DNA of 64,000 bases from Halosimplex halobium. GTDB lineage: Archaea > Halobacteriota > Halobacteria > Halobacteriales > Haloarculaceae. The translations under genes were made by a program, and so were the position numbers. Position 1 is the stretch's first letter, and every line of letters starts with the position of its first letter. Of the stretch, positions 7,113 through 15,009 are shown in pieces. The notes beneath the pieces were generated by a model that was given only the letters and a program-made list of their open reading frames with translations, ran no database searches and was not told where the DNA came from. The stretch is taken from assembly GCF_051414055.1 (NCBI RefSeq), contig NZ_JBLKNX010000001.1, positions 186,001-250,000 of the forward strand, given 5' to 3'.

Positions 7113-8456
7113 ATGCATTCCGGATCGGGTTCGCCCGCGGCCCCGCTCGGGGCCGCCGCGCGGTGGGCGTCGGAGCGCGACCAGTTGCCGCTGTCGCTCC
7201 GCGCGGTCGCCCGGTTCTACGCGCGGACCGGCGAACTCGACCTCACGGCGCTGCGGATCAAGTCGTGGGTCGACGACACGCTCGACGAATTTCTCGCGGA
7301 CGCCTACGGCGCCATCGAGGCCGAACTGGAGCGCGAACTCGGCTACGAGGACGTCGACTTCCGCTACGAGACGAAGCTGACCCTCCCGGTCGAGCTGACG
7401 CTGGGCTATCTCTACCGCCGGGCGATCGAGGAGAGCGACGGGTACAATCCCGTGACCGACGAGCCGACGCGGTCGGCCGGGGACGCCGCCCGGTCGCTCG
7501 TCGGCGGGACCGACCCGGCCCGGCGAGAGCGGCTGCGACGCGAGGCGGCCGAACAGGTCGAGTTCGTCGGCCGCGTCGAGCGGGTCGCCCGCCTCTGCAC
7601 GGAGGCGCTGCTCGACGGCGACATGCGCGACGCGATCAACGACGCGGAGTTCGGGGACTTCGAGACCGACCCGCCGCTCGACGACGCCGAACGGGAGCGG
7701 GCGGCCAGAATCGCCCAGTCCCGGCTCCGCGAGCGCGTCGACGCCCAGATGTCGGGGTTCCCCGACGCGGTCCGCGAGGCCTACGAGGCCGCCGTCGCGG
7801 AGTCGAACACCCACCAGGCCGACGACGAGCACTTCCGCGCGCTGATGGCGCGGGCGCTCGGCGAGGGCGAGAGCGACGGCGGGACGGACGCGGACACCGA
7901 CGGGGCGGACGCGAAGGCCGGCGAGACGGAGAGGGACACCGGCGACGGGACGGATCCGGTCGCCGAGGACCCCGGGAAGGCCGTCGAGCGCATCGAGGCC
8001 GAGTACAAGTACGCGCCGTTCGACGGCGAGGCCGGGACGCTGACCGCGGAGGAGCGCGAGTGGCCCTACTGCAAGACCCAGTACGAGCGGGTCGGCGTCA
8101 TCTACGAGGGGATGATCGAGATGTTCCGGGCCGCGGACATCCGGATCGAGCCCGCCTTCGAACACGCGGTCGTCCTGGCGATCATCGGCGCGCAGGTGTG
8201 GCTCGACGACGTGGACGACTTCGCGGCCGACCGCGCGGAGACGCAGCTGACGCCGGTCACCGCCGAGTACGTCGTCGCCGACGACGACCGGGAGGCATAC
8301 GACCGCGTCGTCGACATCTCCTCGCTGTACCTCGACCGGGCGATCGAGTACGCCGTCGACTCCGAGTCCATCCTGACCGGGATCGCCGCCGAGTACATCT
8401 ACCTCTCGGGCGACCCCGGCGCCCTCCCCGGGAGTCCGGGACGCCGGGACCGGTAG
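7113..8456 (+). CDS. Unrecognised helical protein with a DDxxD motif
   Basis: A 447-residue soluble protein, predicted almost entirely helical. The conserved-looking N-terminal part (LSLRAVARFYARTGELDLTA, then RIKSWVDDTLDEFL) and C-terminal part flank an acidic linker at ~250-290. Near the C-terminus is WLDDVDDFAADRAETQLTPV (D365, D366, D368, D369), which resembles the Mg-binding DDxxD of trans-isoprenyl diphosphate synthases and other class I terpenoid-fold enzymes, but the rest does not clearly match. The convergent neighbour is a prenylglyceryl-phosphate-synthase homologue, which makes an isoprenoid role worth testing. I do not recognise a named family; function is unknown. Confidence 0.75.
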   Translation: MHSGSGSPAAPLGAAARWASERDQLPLSLRAVARFYARTGELDLTALRIKSWVDDTLDEFLADAYGAIEAELERELGYEDVDFRYETKLTLPVELTLGYLYRRAIEESDGYNPVTDEPTRSAGDAARSLVGGTDPARRERLRREAAEQVEFVGRVERVARLCTEALLDGDMRDAINDAEFGDFETDPPLDDAERERAARIAQSRLRERVDAQMSGFPDAVREAYEAAVAESNTHQADDEHFRALMARALGEGESDGGTDADTDGADAKAGETERDTGDGTDPVAEDPGKAVERIEAEYKYAPFDGEAGTLTAEEREWPYCKTQYERVGVIYEGMIEMFRAADIRIEPAFEHAVVLAIIGAQVWLDDVDDFAADRAETQLTPVTAEYVVADDDREAYDRVVDISSLYLDRAIEYAVDSESILTGIAAEYIYLSGDPGALPGSPGRRDR

Positions 8457-8506
8457 CTCCGACCGGTCGGCGGTCCATCCGCCGCTCGGCCCGCCCTCCG
8501 CAGTGC

Positions 8507-9811
8507 TCACCGGGATACGGAGAGCTTCGAGAGACTCAGGTGTCGAACTCGTCGCGGTTCGGCGTCGGTATCCGAGAGCGCGGTCGCGACGCGAGCGCAG
8601 TAGTCGTCGAGGGCACGCTTCCCGTCCCCGTTCCCGTCCGCGAGCGTGTCCGCCAGCCGGTCCGCGGCGTCGGTGTCCATCTCCGAGAGCAGCGCCCGGG
8701 TCCGTTCGGCCGGCGACCCGGTCGGGTCCTCCGGGCGCCCGGAGCCAGCCGGGACGACCGCGGGCAGGGCACCGAAACAGAGCGCGAGCGCGGCCAGTAG
8801 CCCACGCTCGGCGGCGGCTCCGGGGTCGTCGACGCCCGGGGTCGTCCGGAGGTAGCGGGCCGCGGCCGTCCCTTCGAGGTCGACCGCCGCGTCGAACCAC
8901 GACCGGATGTCGTCGCCGGACGGTGCGGTCCCGAGCGCCTCGACGGCGCGGGCGCAGACCTCGACCTCCTCGTCGGCCACGTCGTGGAAGCAGTCGCCGA
9001 CGACGACCGTGTCGGCGCCCGCGTCGAGCATCGCCCGCGTCTTCTCGCGGTCGTCGATCCCGCCGCCGTACCAGACGCGGGCGCCCGTCACGGCGTCGGC
9101 GACCGCCCGGAGCACCTCGGCGGCCTCGTCGCCGCCGTAGGTGCCCGAGTACTCGACGTAGACGACCTCGCTGTCGAGGTGGCGGTCGGCGACCAGCGCG
9201 CGCTCCCGCGCGACCGCCGGCGAGAGCACGTCCGACTCGCCGACGCCGGCCCGGCGGGCCGCCGCGCTCTCGGGGTTCTGGACGATGTACGCCTCGAAGA
9301 CGGCCGCCTCCAGCAGCCACGAGGTCGCGAAGTCGGCGAGCGGGTCGCCGACCGCGCGGTAGACCGGGCCGGGCAGTTTCTCGCGGAGCAGGTCGGGGAC
9401 CAGCTCGTCGCGGAGGTAGACCAGCCCCTCGCCGAGCGTGCCGACGAGCGCCCCCGTCTCGCCGTTCAGCACCTCCGGGAGCGCGAGGAAGGCGGCCAGT
9501 TCACGGGTCCGCTCGGTGACGTGGCGCGCCTCGCTGGGCTCGTGGAACGCGGGGACGGGCGCGCGGGCCAGCAGGCGGAACGTCTCCTCGGTGTTCTCGG
9601 CGGTGACGGCGCTCGACCCGCCGACGGAGACGGCGTCGGTGTGCCGGAGGTAGAGCGGGGAGGCGACCGGCAGCAGTTTCGCCGTCTCCGGGTCGACCTT
9701 CGTGACGTGGCGCCAGTCGGCGGGGACCGGGTTGGCGTCTATCGGGAGGAGCGTCTCCGCGCCGACCCCGGCCGCGGCGGCGCACTGTCGGAGGGAGCGA
9801 CCGAGCGACAT
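8507..9811 (-). CDS. Enlarged geranylgeranylglyceryl/heptaprenylglyceryl phosphate synthase homologue
   Basis: A 434-residue protein from ATG 9811. Its first ~270 residues carry features of the PcrB/GGGP-synthase TIM barrel: HVTKVDPETAKL, then SVGGSSAVTAENTEE, VVYVEYSGTYGGDEA (207-220), VWYGGGIDDREKTR (236-249) and the phosphate loop AGADTVVVGD (254-263). This enzyme class joins a prenyl diphosphate to glycerol-1-phosphate, the first ether bond of archaeal lipids. Normal family members have ~230-250 residues; this one has an insertion around 85-165 and ~160 extra C-terminal residues, so it is probably a paralogue rather than the housekeeping enzyme. Substrate unproven. Confidence 0.75.
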   Translation of the reverse strand: MSLGRSLRQCAAAAGVGAETLLPIDANPVPADWRHVTKVDPETAKLLPVASPLYLRHTDAVSVGGSSAVTAENTEETFRLLARAPVPAFHEPSEARHVTERTRELAAFLALPEVLNGETGALVGTLGEGLVYLRDELVPDLLREKLPGPVYRAVGDPLADFATSWLLEAAVFEAYIVQNPESAAARRAGVGESDVLSPAVARERALVADRHLDSEVVYVEYSGTYGGDEAAEVLRAVADAVTGARVWYGGGIDDREKTRAMLDAGADTVVVGDCFHDVADEEVEVCARAVEALGTAPSGDDIRSWFDAAVDLEGTAAARYLRTTPGVDDPGAAAERGLLAALALCFGALPAVVPAGSGRPEDPTGSPAERTRALLSEMDTDAADRLADTLADGNGDGKRALDDYCARVATALSDTDAEPRRVRHLSLSKLSVSR

Positions 9812-9836
9812 ACCGACCGGGAGGTGGCTGTCGCAG

Positions 9837-9845
9837 GTTAAACTC
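9837..9845 (-). promoter_or_regulatory. TATA-like promoter of the GGGP-synthase homologue
   Basis: AGTTTAACC on the minus strand is centred ~30 nt before ATG 9811, compatible with a leaderless or nearly leaderless transcript. Confidence 0.45.
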
Positions 9846-9956
9846 CCGGTTTCGGGGCCAGACCCCAGGAGTGGTCCCCGGCCGGGGTGGTCGGCGGACG
9901 ACGACCGCGGGCGTCGCGCGTCGCCGATCACGACGACCCGGCGACGCCGACGGGAC

Positions 9957-9967
9957 AAGACTTATGC
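9957..9967 (+). promoter_or_regulatory. TATA-like box upstream of the candidate small RNA
   Basis: AAGACTTATGC is the AT-richest patch in this spacer. The same ACTTATG core lies 28 nt before the asparaginase start at 28809, so it looks like a genuine box in this genome. It points to a start of transcription near 9985-9990, well upstream of any gene. Confidence 0.4.
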
Positions 9968-9979
9968 CGGAAAGCGCCT

Positions 9980-10101
9980 CAGTGCTACCCGTCCGCACAC
10001 ACGGACACTGAAGCCATCCACTCCGTTCGGGGTCACCCCGAACCCGCCCCACCCCACCGTTCGTTGTTTCGCGGCGGGCCCTGCCCGGGCCCGCCCGTTT
10101 T
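9980..10101 (+). ncRNA. Candidate structured small RNA with terminator-like 3' end
   Basis: The 438-nt spacer between two divergent genes contains three consecutive hairpins on the plus strand after a TATA-like box. Hairpin 1 pairs GTCCG (9991-9995) with CGGAC (10002-10006), with outer arms AGTG/CACT. Hairpin 2 is GTTCGGGG (10025-10032), loop TCA, CCCCGAAC (10036-10043), a perfect 8-bp stem. Hairpin 3 is GGCGGGCCC (10073-10081), a 5-nt loop and GGGCCCGCC (10087-10095), a perfect 9-bp stem followed by CGTTTT. No ORF with a haloarchaeal composition covers it. It could instead be a long structured leader of the TRAM gene. I see nothing else in 10102-10249. Confidence 0.35.
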
Positions 10102-10249
10102 CATACCGACCAGTCGACGTGCCGCCGTTCGCCCGCGGTTCGAGGTCCCGGGTGTCTGCCGGTCGCGACCGTGGAACCGACCGTCCTGTCGCTCGTCACA
10201 CGATAGAACCAAGTGCGACGGCCGCTTGCGTGGGCGGTAGACGCCACGA

Positions 10250-10696
10250 ATGGAGATCTCCGACCAGCTTCGTTGTCTGTTTTCGGCGCGGATCGAGGAA
10301 CGGGACGGGTCCTACGTCGTCGAGGTCCCGAAACGAGAGGTCAGGACCGGTTCGGTCGCGGCCGGCGACACGTATCGCGTGGCGCTGGTCCCGTCGCCGT
10401 CGGACGGCGACGACGGCGAGCGAGCGGCGACCGGCGACGCGGCGCGAACCGAGCGTCCCGACCGGGGGGGCGAGGACCGCTCGGGACGGTCGCCGCCGGT
10501 CGAGGAGGGGGAGGAACGGACCGTCGAGATCGAGGACATCGGCGAGCAGGGCGACGGGATCACGCGCGTCGAGCGGGGGTTCGTCGTCATCGTGCCCGAC
10601 ACCGACCAGGGCGAACGCGTCACCGTCGAGATCACGGACGTGCGCGAGAACGTCGCCTTCGCCGAGGTCGTCGAGCGCCGGAGCTACTACGAGTAG
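10250..10696 (+). CDS. TRAM-domain protein
   Basis: A 148-residue protein. The C-terminal ~65 residues (VEIEDIGEQGDGITRVERGF to ENVAFAEVVE) form a TRAM domain, an OB-like RNA-binding fold found in tRNA-modifying enzymes and, as stand-alone small proteins, in archaea where they act as RNA chaperones. The N-terminal ~45 residues (MEISDQLRCLFSARIEERDG) form a second short conserved segment, separated by a Gly/Asp/Arg linker of ~40 residues. It is monocistronic. RNA binding is inferred from the domain. Confidence 0.85.
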   Translation: MEISDQLRCLFSARIEERDGSYVVEVPKREVRTGSVAAGDTYRVALVPSPSDGDDGERAATGDAARTERPDRGGEDRSGRSPPVEEGEERTVEIEDIGEQGDGITRVERGFVVIVPDTDQGERVTVEITDVRENVAFAEVVERRSYYE

Positions 10697-10922
10697 GTCC
10701 CGCCGGCGAGGGCTCGCGGTTTGGGGGTCACTCGGCGGCCGCCGGCCCGTGTCGTCCGACAGCGTGCTGGATCCGACTCCGGCGGCGATCCGGCCGGACT
10801 GCGGCACACGTCCCTCTCCGTAGCAAGTGAAGTTATCGTTCCGAGCGGTCGCTGCCGCTGTTCGGTGCGTACGAGGGGTGAAAAGTGGAGACGGCGAAGG
10901 GGACGAACGGTCGCCGGCACGA

Positions 10923-11034
10923 GGGGTCCGGGAAAGGGTGGGTTCCTACGCTCCCCCGAGCGCGGGAACGGGTGGGTGTGGACGGGGTGGGTCGCGGGTG
11001 GGGTGCATCCGTGGTGGGATGGGGCTCGCGGTCA
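10923..11034 (+). other. G-tract cluster in a 538-nt intergenic region (possible G-quadruplex)
   Basis: The spacer 10697-11234 has no convincing gene. Its plus strand carries repeated runs of three or four G, densest at 10963-11014 (such as GGGTGGG, GGGGTGGG and GGGTGGGG within one 52-nt stretch), meeting the simple four-run rule for a G-quadruplex several times over. Open frames through it have an Arg/Gly-rich composition foreign to haloarchaeal proteins. Confidence 0.5.
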
Positions 11035-11200
11035 CACGAGCCAGTCCGTAGTTAGGGCCGAAGACGGAAGTTCTCCGGGCCTCAGAGATTAGGTATCGAT
11101 CCCGGTGTCACCGAGCAGTCCGGCGGTCGGGGACCACCCCGGCAGTCGGCACGGGGGCGCCAGGAGCGGAGCGGGGAGCGAGCGTCCGTGCGACGCCCAC

Positions 11201-11208
11201 AGTTAACC
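11201..11208 (+). promoter_or_regulatory. TATA-like promoter of the quinone oxidoreductase gene
   Basis: AGTTAACC lies ~30 nt before ATG 11235 with GC-rich sequence on either side; compatible with a leaderless transcript. Confidence 0.5.
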
Positions 11209-11234
11209 TTCGTCGGCCCGTTCGTCCGACCGAC

Positions 11235-12200
11235 ATGCGCGCAGTCCGTCTGCACGACCACGGCGGCCCCGAGGTCCTCGGGGTCGAGGAGACCGACCGT
11301 CCGACACCCGCGTCGGACGAACTGCTCGTCGAGGTGGCGGCGGCCGGCGTCAATCCCGTCGACACCTACTTCCGCGACGGCTCCTACGAGCCCGTCGGCC
11401 TCCCGTTCACGCCGGGCGTCGACTTCGCGGGGACCGTCGCCGCGACCGGCGACGGCGTCGATGGGTTCGCCGAGGGCGACCGGGTGTTCGGCACCGGGGT
11501 CGGCAACGCCGGCTACCAGGGCGCCTACGCCGAGTACGCGACCGTCCCCACCGACCGCGTCGTCGCCCTGCCCGACGGCGTCGACCTGACGGAGGCCGGC
11601 GCCGCGGGCGTCGCGGCCGTCACGGCGTGGCGCGCGCTGGTCGACCACGCCGCCCTCGACCCGGCCGAGGACTGCCTCGTCCACGGCGGGTCCGGGGGCG
11701 TCGGCCACGCCGCCGTCCAGGTCGCCGACGCCGTCAGCGCCCGCGTGATTACCACCGCCAGCGAGGGCTACCACGACGACCTCGCCGACCTGGGCGCGGG
11801 GACGGTCCTCGACTACGGCCGCGACGACCTGGCCGACGCGGTCCGCGACGCCGCCGACGGCGGCGTCGACGCCGTGCTCGACCACCGGCTGGACGACTAC
11901 CTCCAGTTCGACGCCGACGTGGCCGCCCAGGGCGCCCGCGTCGTCGGGATCGGCGAGAACAGCCCCGACCCCGGATTCACGGACGACGGCGCCGCCCGCT
12001 CGAAGGACGTGTCCTACCAGTTCATGTCGATGTTCAACATGCCGGACCTGCGGGTCGGGCTCGCCGGCGTCGCCGACCTGATGGAACGGGACCGGCTGTC
12101 GATCGAACTCGCCCGCAGCTACGACCTGGAGGAAGCCGGCGAGGCCCAGCGGGCCGTCATGGAGGACAGCTTCCTCGGCAAGCTCGTGATCGAGCCCTGA
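11235..12200 (+). CDS. NADPH:quinone oxidoreductase / zinc-less MDR alcohol dehydrogenase family
   Basis: A 321-residue medium-chain reductase. The N-terminal GroES-like domain contains AAGVNPVDTYFRDG and PGVDFAGTVAATGDGV; the Rossmann domain has HGGSGGVGHAAVQVADAV for the dinucleotide. The catalytic Cys and His of zinc alcohol dehydrogenases are absent, as in quinone reductase (QOR) members, so it likely uses NAD(P)H to reduce a quinone or enone. Length is normal for the family. It is a single gene with its own TATA-like box. The precise substrate cannot be read from sequence. Confidence 0.9.
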   Translation: MRAVRLHDHGGPEVLGVEETDRPTPASDELLVEVAAAGVNPVDTYFRDGSYEPVGLPFTPGVDFAGTVAATGDGVDGFAEGDRVFGTGVGNAGYQGAYAEYATVPTDRVVALPDGVDLTEAGAAGVAAVTAWRALVDHAALDPAEDCLVHGGSGGVGHAAVQVADAVSARVITTASEGYHDDLADLGAGTVLDYGRDDLADAVRDAADGGVDAVLDHRLDDYLQFDADVAAQGARVVGIGENSPDPGFTDDGAARSKDVSYQFMSMFNMPDLRVGLAGVADLMERDRLSIELARSYDLEEAGEAQRAVMEDSFLGKLVIEP

Positions 12201-12273
12201 CGCCGGAACCGCCCGGAGACTGACCGTCGAGCGCGACTCCGCCGGCGGAAGTCGGTCGCACCGGCCGGGGAAT

Positions 12274-13215
12274 TCAGCGCACCCGGTTGACCGGGTCGTC
12301 GCCGTCGGCGACCCGGCGGACGCTCTCCGCGACGATGGACGCGACGTGACGGTAGTAGTCGCGGGTGTAAGCCGCGCAGTGCGGGGAGACGATCACGTCG
12401 TCGAGGTCCCACAGCGGCGAGTCGTCGGGCAGCGGTTCGGTCTCGAACACGTCGAGGGCTGCGCCGGCGATCTCGTCGTCGCGCAGCGCGTCGACCAGCG
12501 CCGACTGGTCGACGACGCCGCCGCGGGCGACGTTGACCAGGTAGGCGTCCTCGTCCATCGCCGCGAGTTCGTCGGCGCCGACCAGATCGCGGGTCGCGTC
12601 GGTCAGCGGGACGGCGAGGACGACGAACCGCGCGCCGGCGACGGCCTCCCGGAGCCGGTCGGTCGTGTACACTCGGTCGACGCCCGGTTCCGGCAGCGGG
12701 TCGCGGCGCACCCCCTCGACGTCGAGCCCGAGCCCGGTCAGCCGGTCGACGATCCCCCGGCCGAGGCCGCCGAGGCCGACGACGCAGGCCCGCTCGCCGG
12801 CGACCGTCCAGGCCTCGTCCCACGCCGGCCGGTCCCACTCGCGGTCGGCCTGGCTGGCGGCGTGGCGGTGGACCCGCCGCGCCAGGGCGAGGACGAACCC
12901 CGCGACCGTCTCGCCGACGGCGTCGCCGTGGATGCCGGTGCTGTTCGTCAGGGCGACGCCCCGCTCGCGCAGGCGGTCGTGGGGGAAGCGGTCGACCCCG
13001 GCCTGGATCGAGTGGACCCACTCCAGGTCGAGGAACGCGTCGCGGTGTTCGAAGGTGACGACGGCGTCGCAGTCGGCCAGCGACGCCGGCGAGCCGTCGA
13101 CGCCCGTCACGTCGACACCCGACTCCGCGGTCGCGTCGGCGAGTCGCTCGACGAGCCGCTCGGGCGGGAACACCGCCGCGACCGACTCGTCGACGCCGAT
13201 CGTGTCGAGTCGCAT
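12274..13215 (-). CDS. D-2-hydroxyacid dehydrogenase
   Basis: A 313-residue NAD-dependent 2-hydroxyacid dehydrogenase. The nucleotide site VVGLGGLGRGIVDRL, the signature NVARGGVVDQSALVDALRDD (catalytic Arg), a Glu in ALDVFETEPLP and the catalytic His in VSPHCAAYT are all present. It reduces a 2-keto acid (glyoxylate, pyruvate or similar) reversibly. ATG 13215 starts the conserved domain; extending to 13269 would add non-conserved residues. It is convergent with the quinone oxidoreductase gene. Confidence 0.92.
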   Translation of the reverse strand: MRLDTIGVDESVAAVFPPERLVERLADATAESGVDVTGVDGSPASLADCDAVVTFEHRDAFLDLEWVHSIQAGVDRFPHDRLRERGVALTNSTGIHGDAVGETVAGFVLALARRVHRHAASQADREWDRPAWDEAWTVAGERACVVGLGGLGRGIVDRLTGLGLDVEGVRRDPLPEPGVDRVYTTDRLREAVAGARFVVLAVPLTDATRDLVGADELAAMDEDAYLVNVARGGVVDQSALVDALRDDEIAGAALDVFETEPLPDDSPLWDLDDVIVSPHCAAYTRDYYRHVASIVAESVRRVADGDDPVNRVR

Positions 13216-13342
13216 GGCCGGCCGTACACGACGCTGGTCGGTAACTGTTGCTCCGAACTCGGGGGTCAACGTGCCGGAGCGCCGGTCCGCGACGGGGCGA
13301 CAGACGCGTGCCCGAGCGGCCGGGGGGCGCGGTCGGCGCCGA

Positions 13343-14137
13343 CTACTCGTCGACGACGACCACGATCCGTTCGCGGTCGCTGGCGGCCGGACACTTCTCG
13401 GCGCGCTCGACGGGGACCGTCGCCGACAGCGACTCGACGGTCGCCTGCGACGGGAGGACCGTCATGTCGGCGCGGATCAGGCCGTTCCCGCCGACGCTCG
13501 ACGGGAAGTACGACCCGCCGGCCCTGTAGAGGACGGGCACGTCCGCCCGGGCCGTCCCGTTGAAGACGCAGGCCCGCGCGGCGGGGAACGAGACCTGCTC
13601 GCGGTAGACGAAGTCGTTGTCGACCGTCGCCGCACCGACGACGACCGCCGTCGACTGCTCGGGGTCGGCGGGCATCTCCGCCGCGTCGTGAACGGTCGTC
13701 TCGTAGGTCAGCGGGCTCGTCCCGAGGTCGGCCGCGACGAGGGCCCCGCCCGCGACGGCGACCACGACGACCGCCGCGACGGCCTCCCCGCGGCGCAGCC
13801 GGTAGCGGCGCTCCTCGACGACGTAGACCGCGCCGAACAGCGCGACCAGCGCGAGTCCGACGGCCGCGAACGTCCCCGCCGTCCGGAGCGAGTGCGTCGA
13901 CGCCGCGTAGCCGACGGCCCCCGCGAGCAGCGCGGCGTACAGGAAGAGCAGTCCCTGCCGGAATCGGGTCGCCGCCGCCCCGACGACCGCGAGGGTCGCG
14001 CCCAGCCCGAACAGCGCCGACTGGACGGTCACCGACAGGTCCGGCCCGACCCGCCGCGCGAACACCGCCACCGCGGCCACCACGACCACCGCGGCGACCA
14101 GTTCCCCCGCCCGCCGGCCGAGCGTCCGGTCGCTCAT
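13343..14137 (-). CDS. Polytopic membrane protein, hypothetical
   Basis: A 264-residue protein with five or so hydrophobic helices in the first ~140 residues (VVVVAAVAVFARRVGP, LLFLYAALLAGAVGYAA, VGLALVALFGAVYVV, AVAAVVVVAVAGGALVAA) and an exported C-terminal domain of ~120 residues with a Cys pair (ARACVFNGT and AEKCPAAS) that could form a disulfide. A GTG at 14143 is an alternative start two codons upstream. No family recognised. Confidence 0.75.
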   Translation of the reverse strand: MSDRTLGRRAGELVAAVVVVAAVAVFARRVGPDLSVTVQSALFGLGATLAVVGAAATRFRQGLLFLYAALLAGAVGYAASTHSLRTAGTFAAVGLALVALFGAVYVVEERRYRLRRGEAVAAVVVVAVAGGALVAADLGTSPLTYETTVHDAAEMPADPEQSTAVVVGAATVDNDFVYREQVSFPAARACVFNGTARADVPVLYRAGGSYFPSSVGGNGLIRADMTVLPSQATVESLSATVPVERAEKCPAASDRERIVVVVDE

Positions 14138-14298
14138 CGACACCCCTCCCTCGTCCGATCGCAGTCCACTGCGGGCACACCCCCGCGTTCATGTCAAACC
14201 CACAAAACACCTTTGGCCACGCAGCGCGGCGCGGCGGCCCATCGGACGCCTCCACGGAGTCGTCACCGATGGCGTCCGGCCCCGTCAGTCGAGCACGG

Positions 14299-14721
14299 TC
14301 AGCCGAGACCGGCCCGTCGCTCGCGGGCGACCGTGTACCCGACCACGACGACCACCCAGACGCCCACGCCGGCCACGAACAGCTCGAAGGGCACCTCGTA
14401 CCCGAGGTTCCAGGCGAACAGCAGCCCCTGGACGGCGGCCAGCAGCGCCATCGTCGCGACGGTCACGACCCCCAGTACCGAGGGGTCCGCCGGCGGGTCG
14501 ACACGACCGGCGCCCTCGATGAACAGAAGCGTCGCGAGCATGACGGCGGGCAGCGACACGACGGCCACCGGCTTCGACGCGAAGTTGTCCGGCTCGCCCG
14601 ACGCCGAGAAGTGGATCGCCATCTCCGCGGGCAGCCGGTCCCACAGCGCCAGCCCCGCCACCAGCGTCGCCGCGACCAGCGCCAGCGACAGCCAGTCGTA
14701 GCGGTCGAGTCCGCCGAGCAT
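14299..14721 (-). CDS. DUF1648 (SdpI-like N-terminal) membrane protein
   Basis: A 140-residue membrane protein with four hydrophobic helices. The segment LPAEMAIHFSASGEPDNFAS after the first helix is the hallmark of DUF1648, found in SdpI-type immunity and related membrane proteins. Only the DUF1648 half is present. Role unknown; it may be structural or an accessory of a membrane enzyme. It lies upstream of the preceding membrane protein gene on the same strand, but a ~160-nt gap argues for separate promoters. Confidence 0.8.
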   Translation of the reverse strand: MLGGLDRYDWLSLALVAATLVAGLALWDRLPAEMAIHFSASGEPDNFASKPVAVVSLPAVMLATLLFIEGAGRVDPPADPSVLGVVTVATMALLAAVQGLLFAWNLGYEVPFELFVAGVGVWVVVVVGYTVARERRAGLG

Positions 14722-14762
14722 ACGGGCCCCTCTCGCCAGCGCGACAAATACCTACCGCGGAT

Positions 14763-14872
14763 GTGCCGGACGGTCAGTCGCTGGCCGCGGGCTGGCCGCC
14801 GTCGCCGTCGCCACCGCCACTACTGGACAGCAGCGTTCGTTCGACGACGGTGCCGTCGTAGGTCGGGTACTG
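14763..14872 (-). repeat. Duplicated, diverged 3' end of the neighbouring radical SAM gene
   Basis: Read on the minus strand this ~110-nt stretch encodes QYPTYDGTVVERTLLSSSGG, a short Asp/Gly run, and QPAASD plus TGA. The real gene ends in QYPTYDGTVVERTPLSGGSG and then GRSAAGD plus TGA (15010 onward). Even the sequence after the stop (GCCGGACGG on the plus strand before the stop triplet) is shared. The two copies are ~235 nt apart in direct orientation and clearly diverged, so the duplication is not recent. Confidence 0.8.
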
Positions 14873-14882
14873 CCGCGACCAC

Positions 14883-14943
14883 CTTTTTGCGCTCGGGTAT
14901 CCTCGGTCGCTACGCTCCCTGCGGGTACCACTCGCGCAAAAAG
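14883..14943. repeat. Inverted repeat between the two copies of the gene 3' end
   Basis: CTTTTTGCGC (14883-14892) and GCGCAAAAAG (14934-14943) are perfect 10-bp complements around a 41-nt centre. On the minus strand this gives T5 runs shortly after the radical SAM stop codon, followed by other small palindromes (GGCGCC repeats near 15000), so it may serve as a terminator for the minus-strand gene. It also marks the unit inserted between the duplicated gene ends. Confidence 0.55.
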
Positions 14944-15009
14944 ATGGGGCAAAAAGGCGCATCTCGCTCCGCTCGATGCGATGAACCGGCGCCTGCGGCG
15001 CCGGACGGA

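Noticed and set aside
8460..9520. Plus-strand open frame with Arg-rich content opposite the GGGPS homologue
   Set aside because: Composition is unlike any haloarchaeal protein and it fully overlaps a recognisable gene on the other strand.
10827..11100. Possible RNase P RNA or SRP RNA in the G-rich spacer
   Set aside because: I could not find the conserved cores (GAGGAAAGUC-type CR-I of RNase P, or the SRP helix 8 signature) on either strand.
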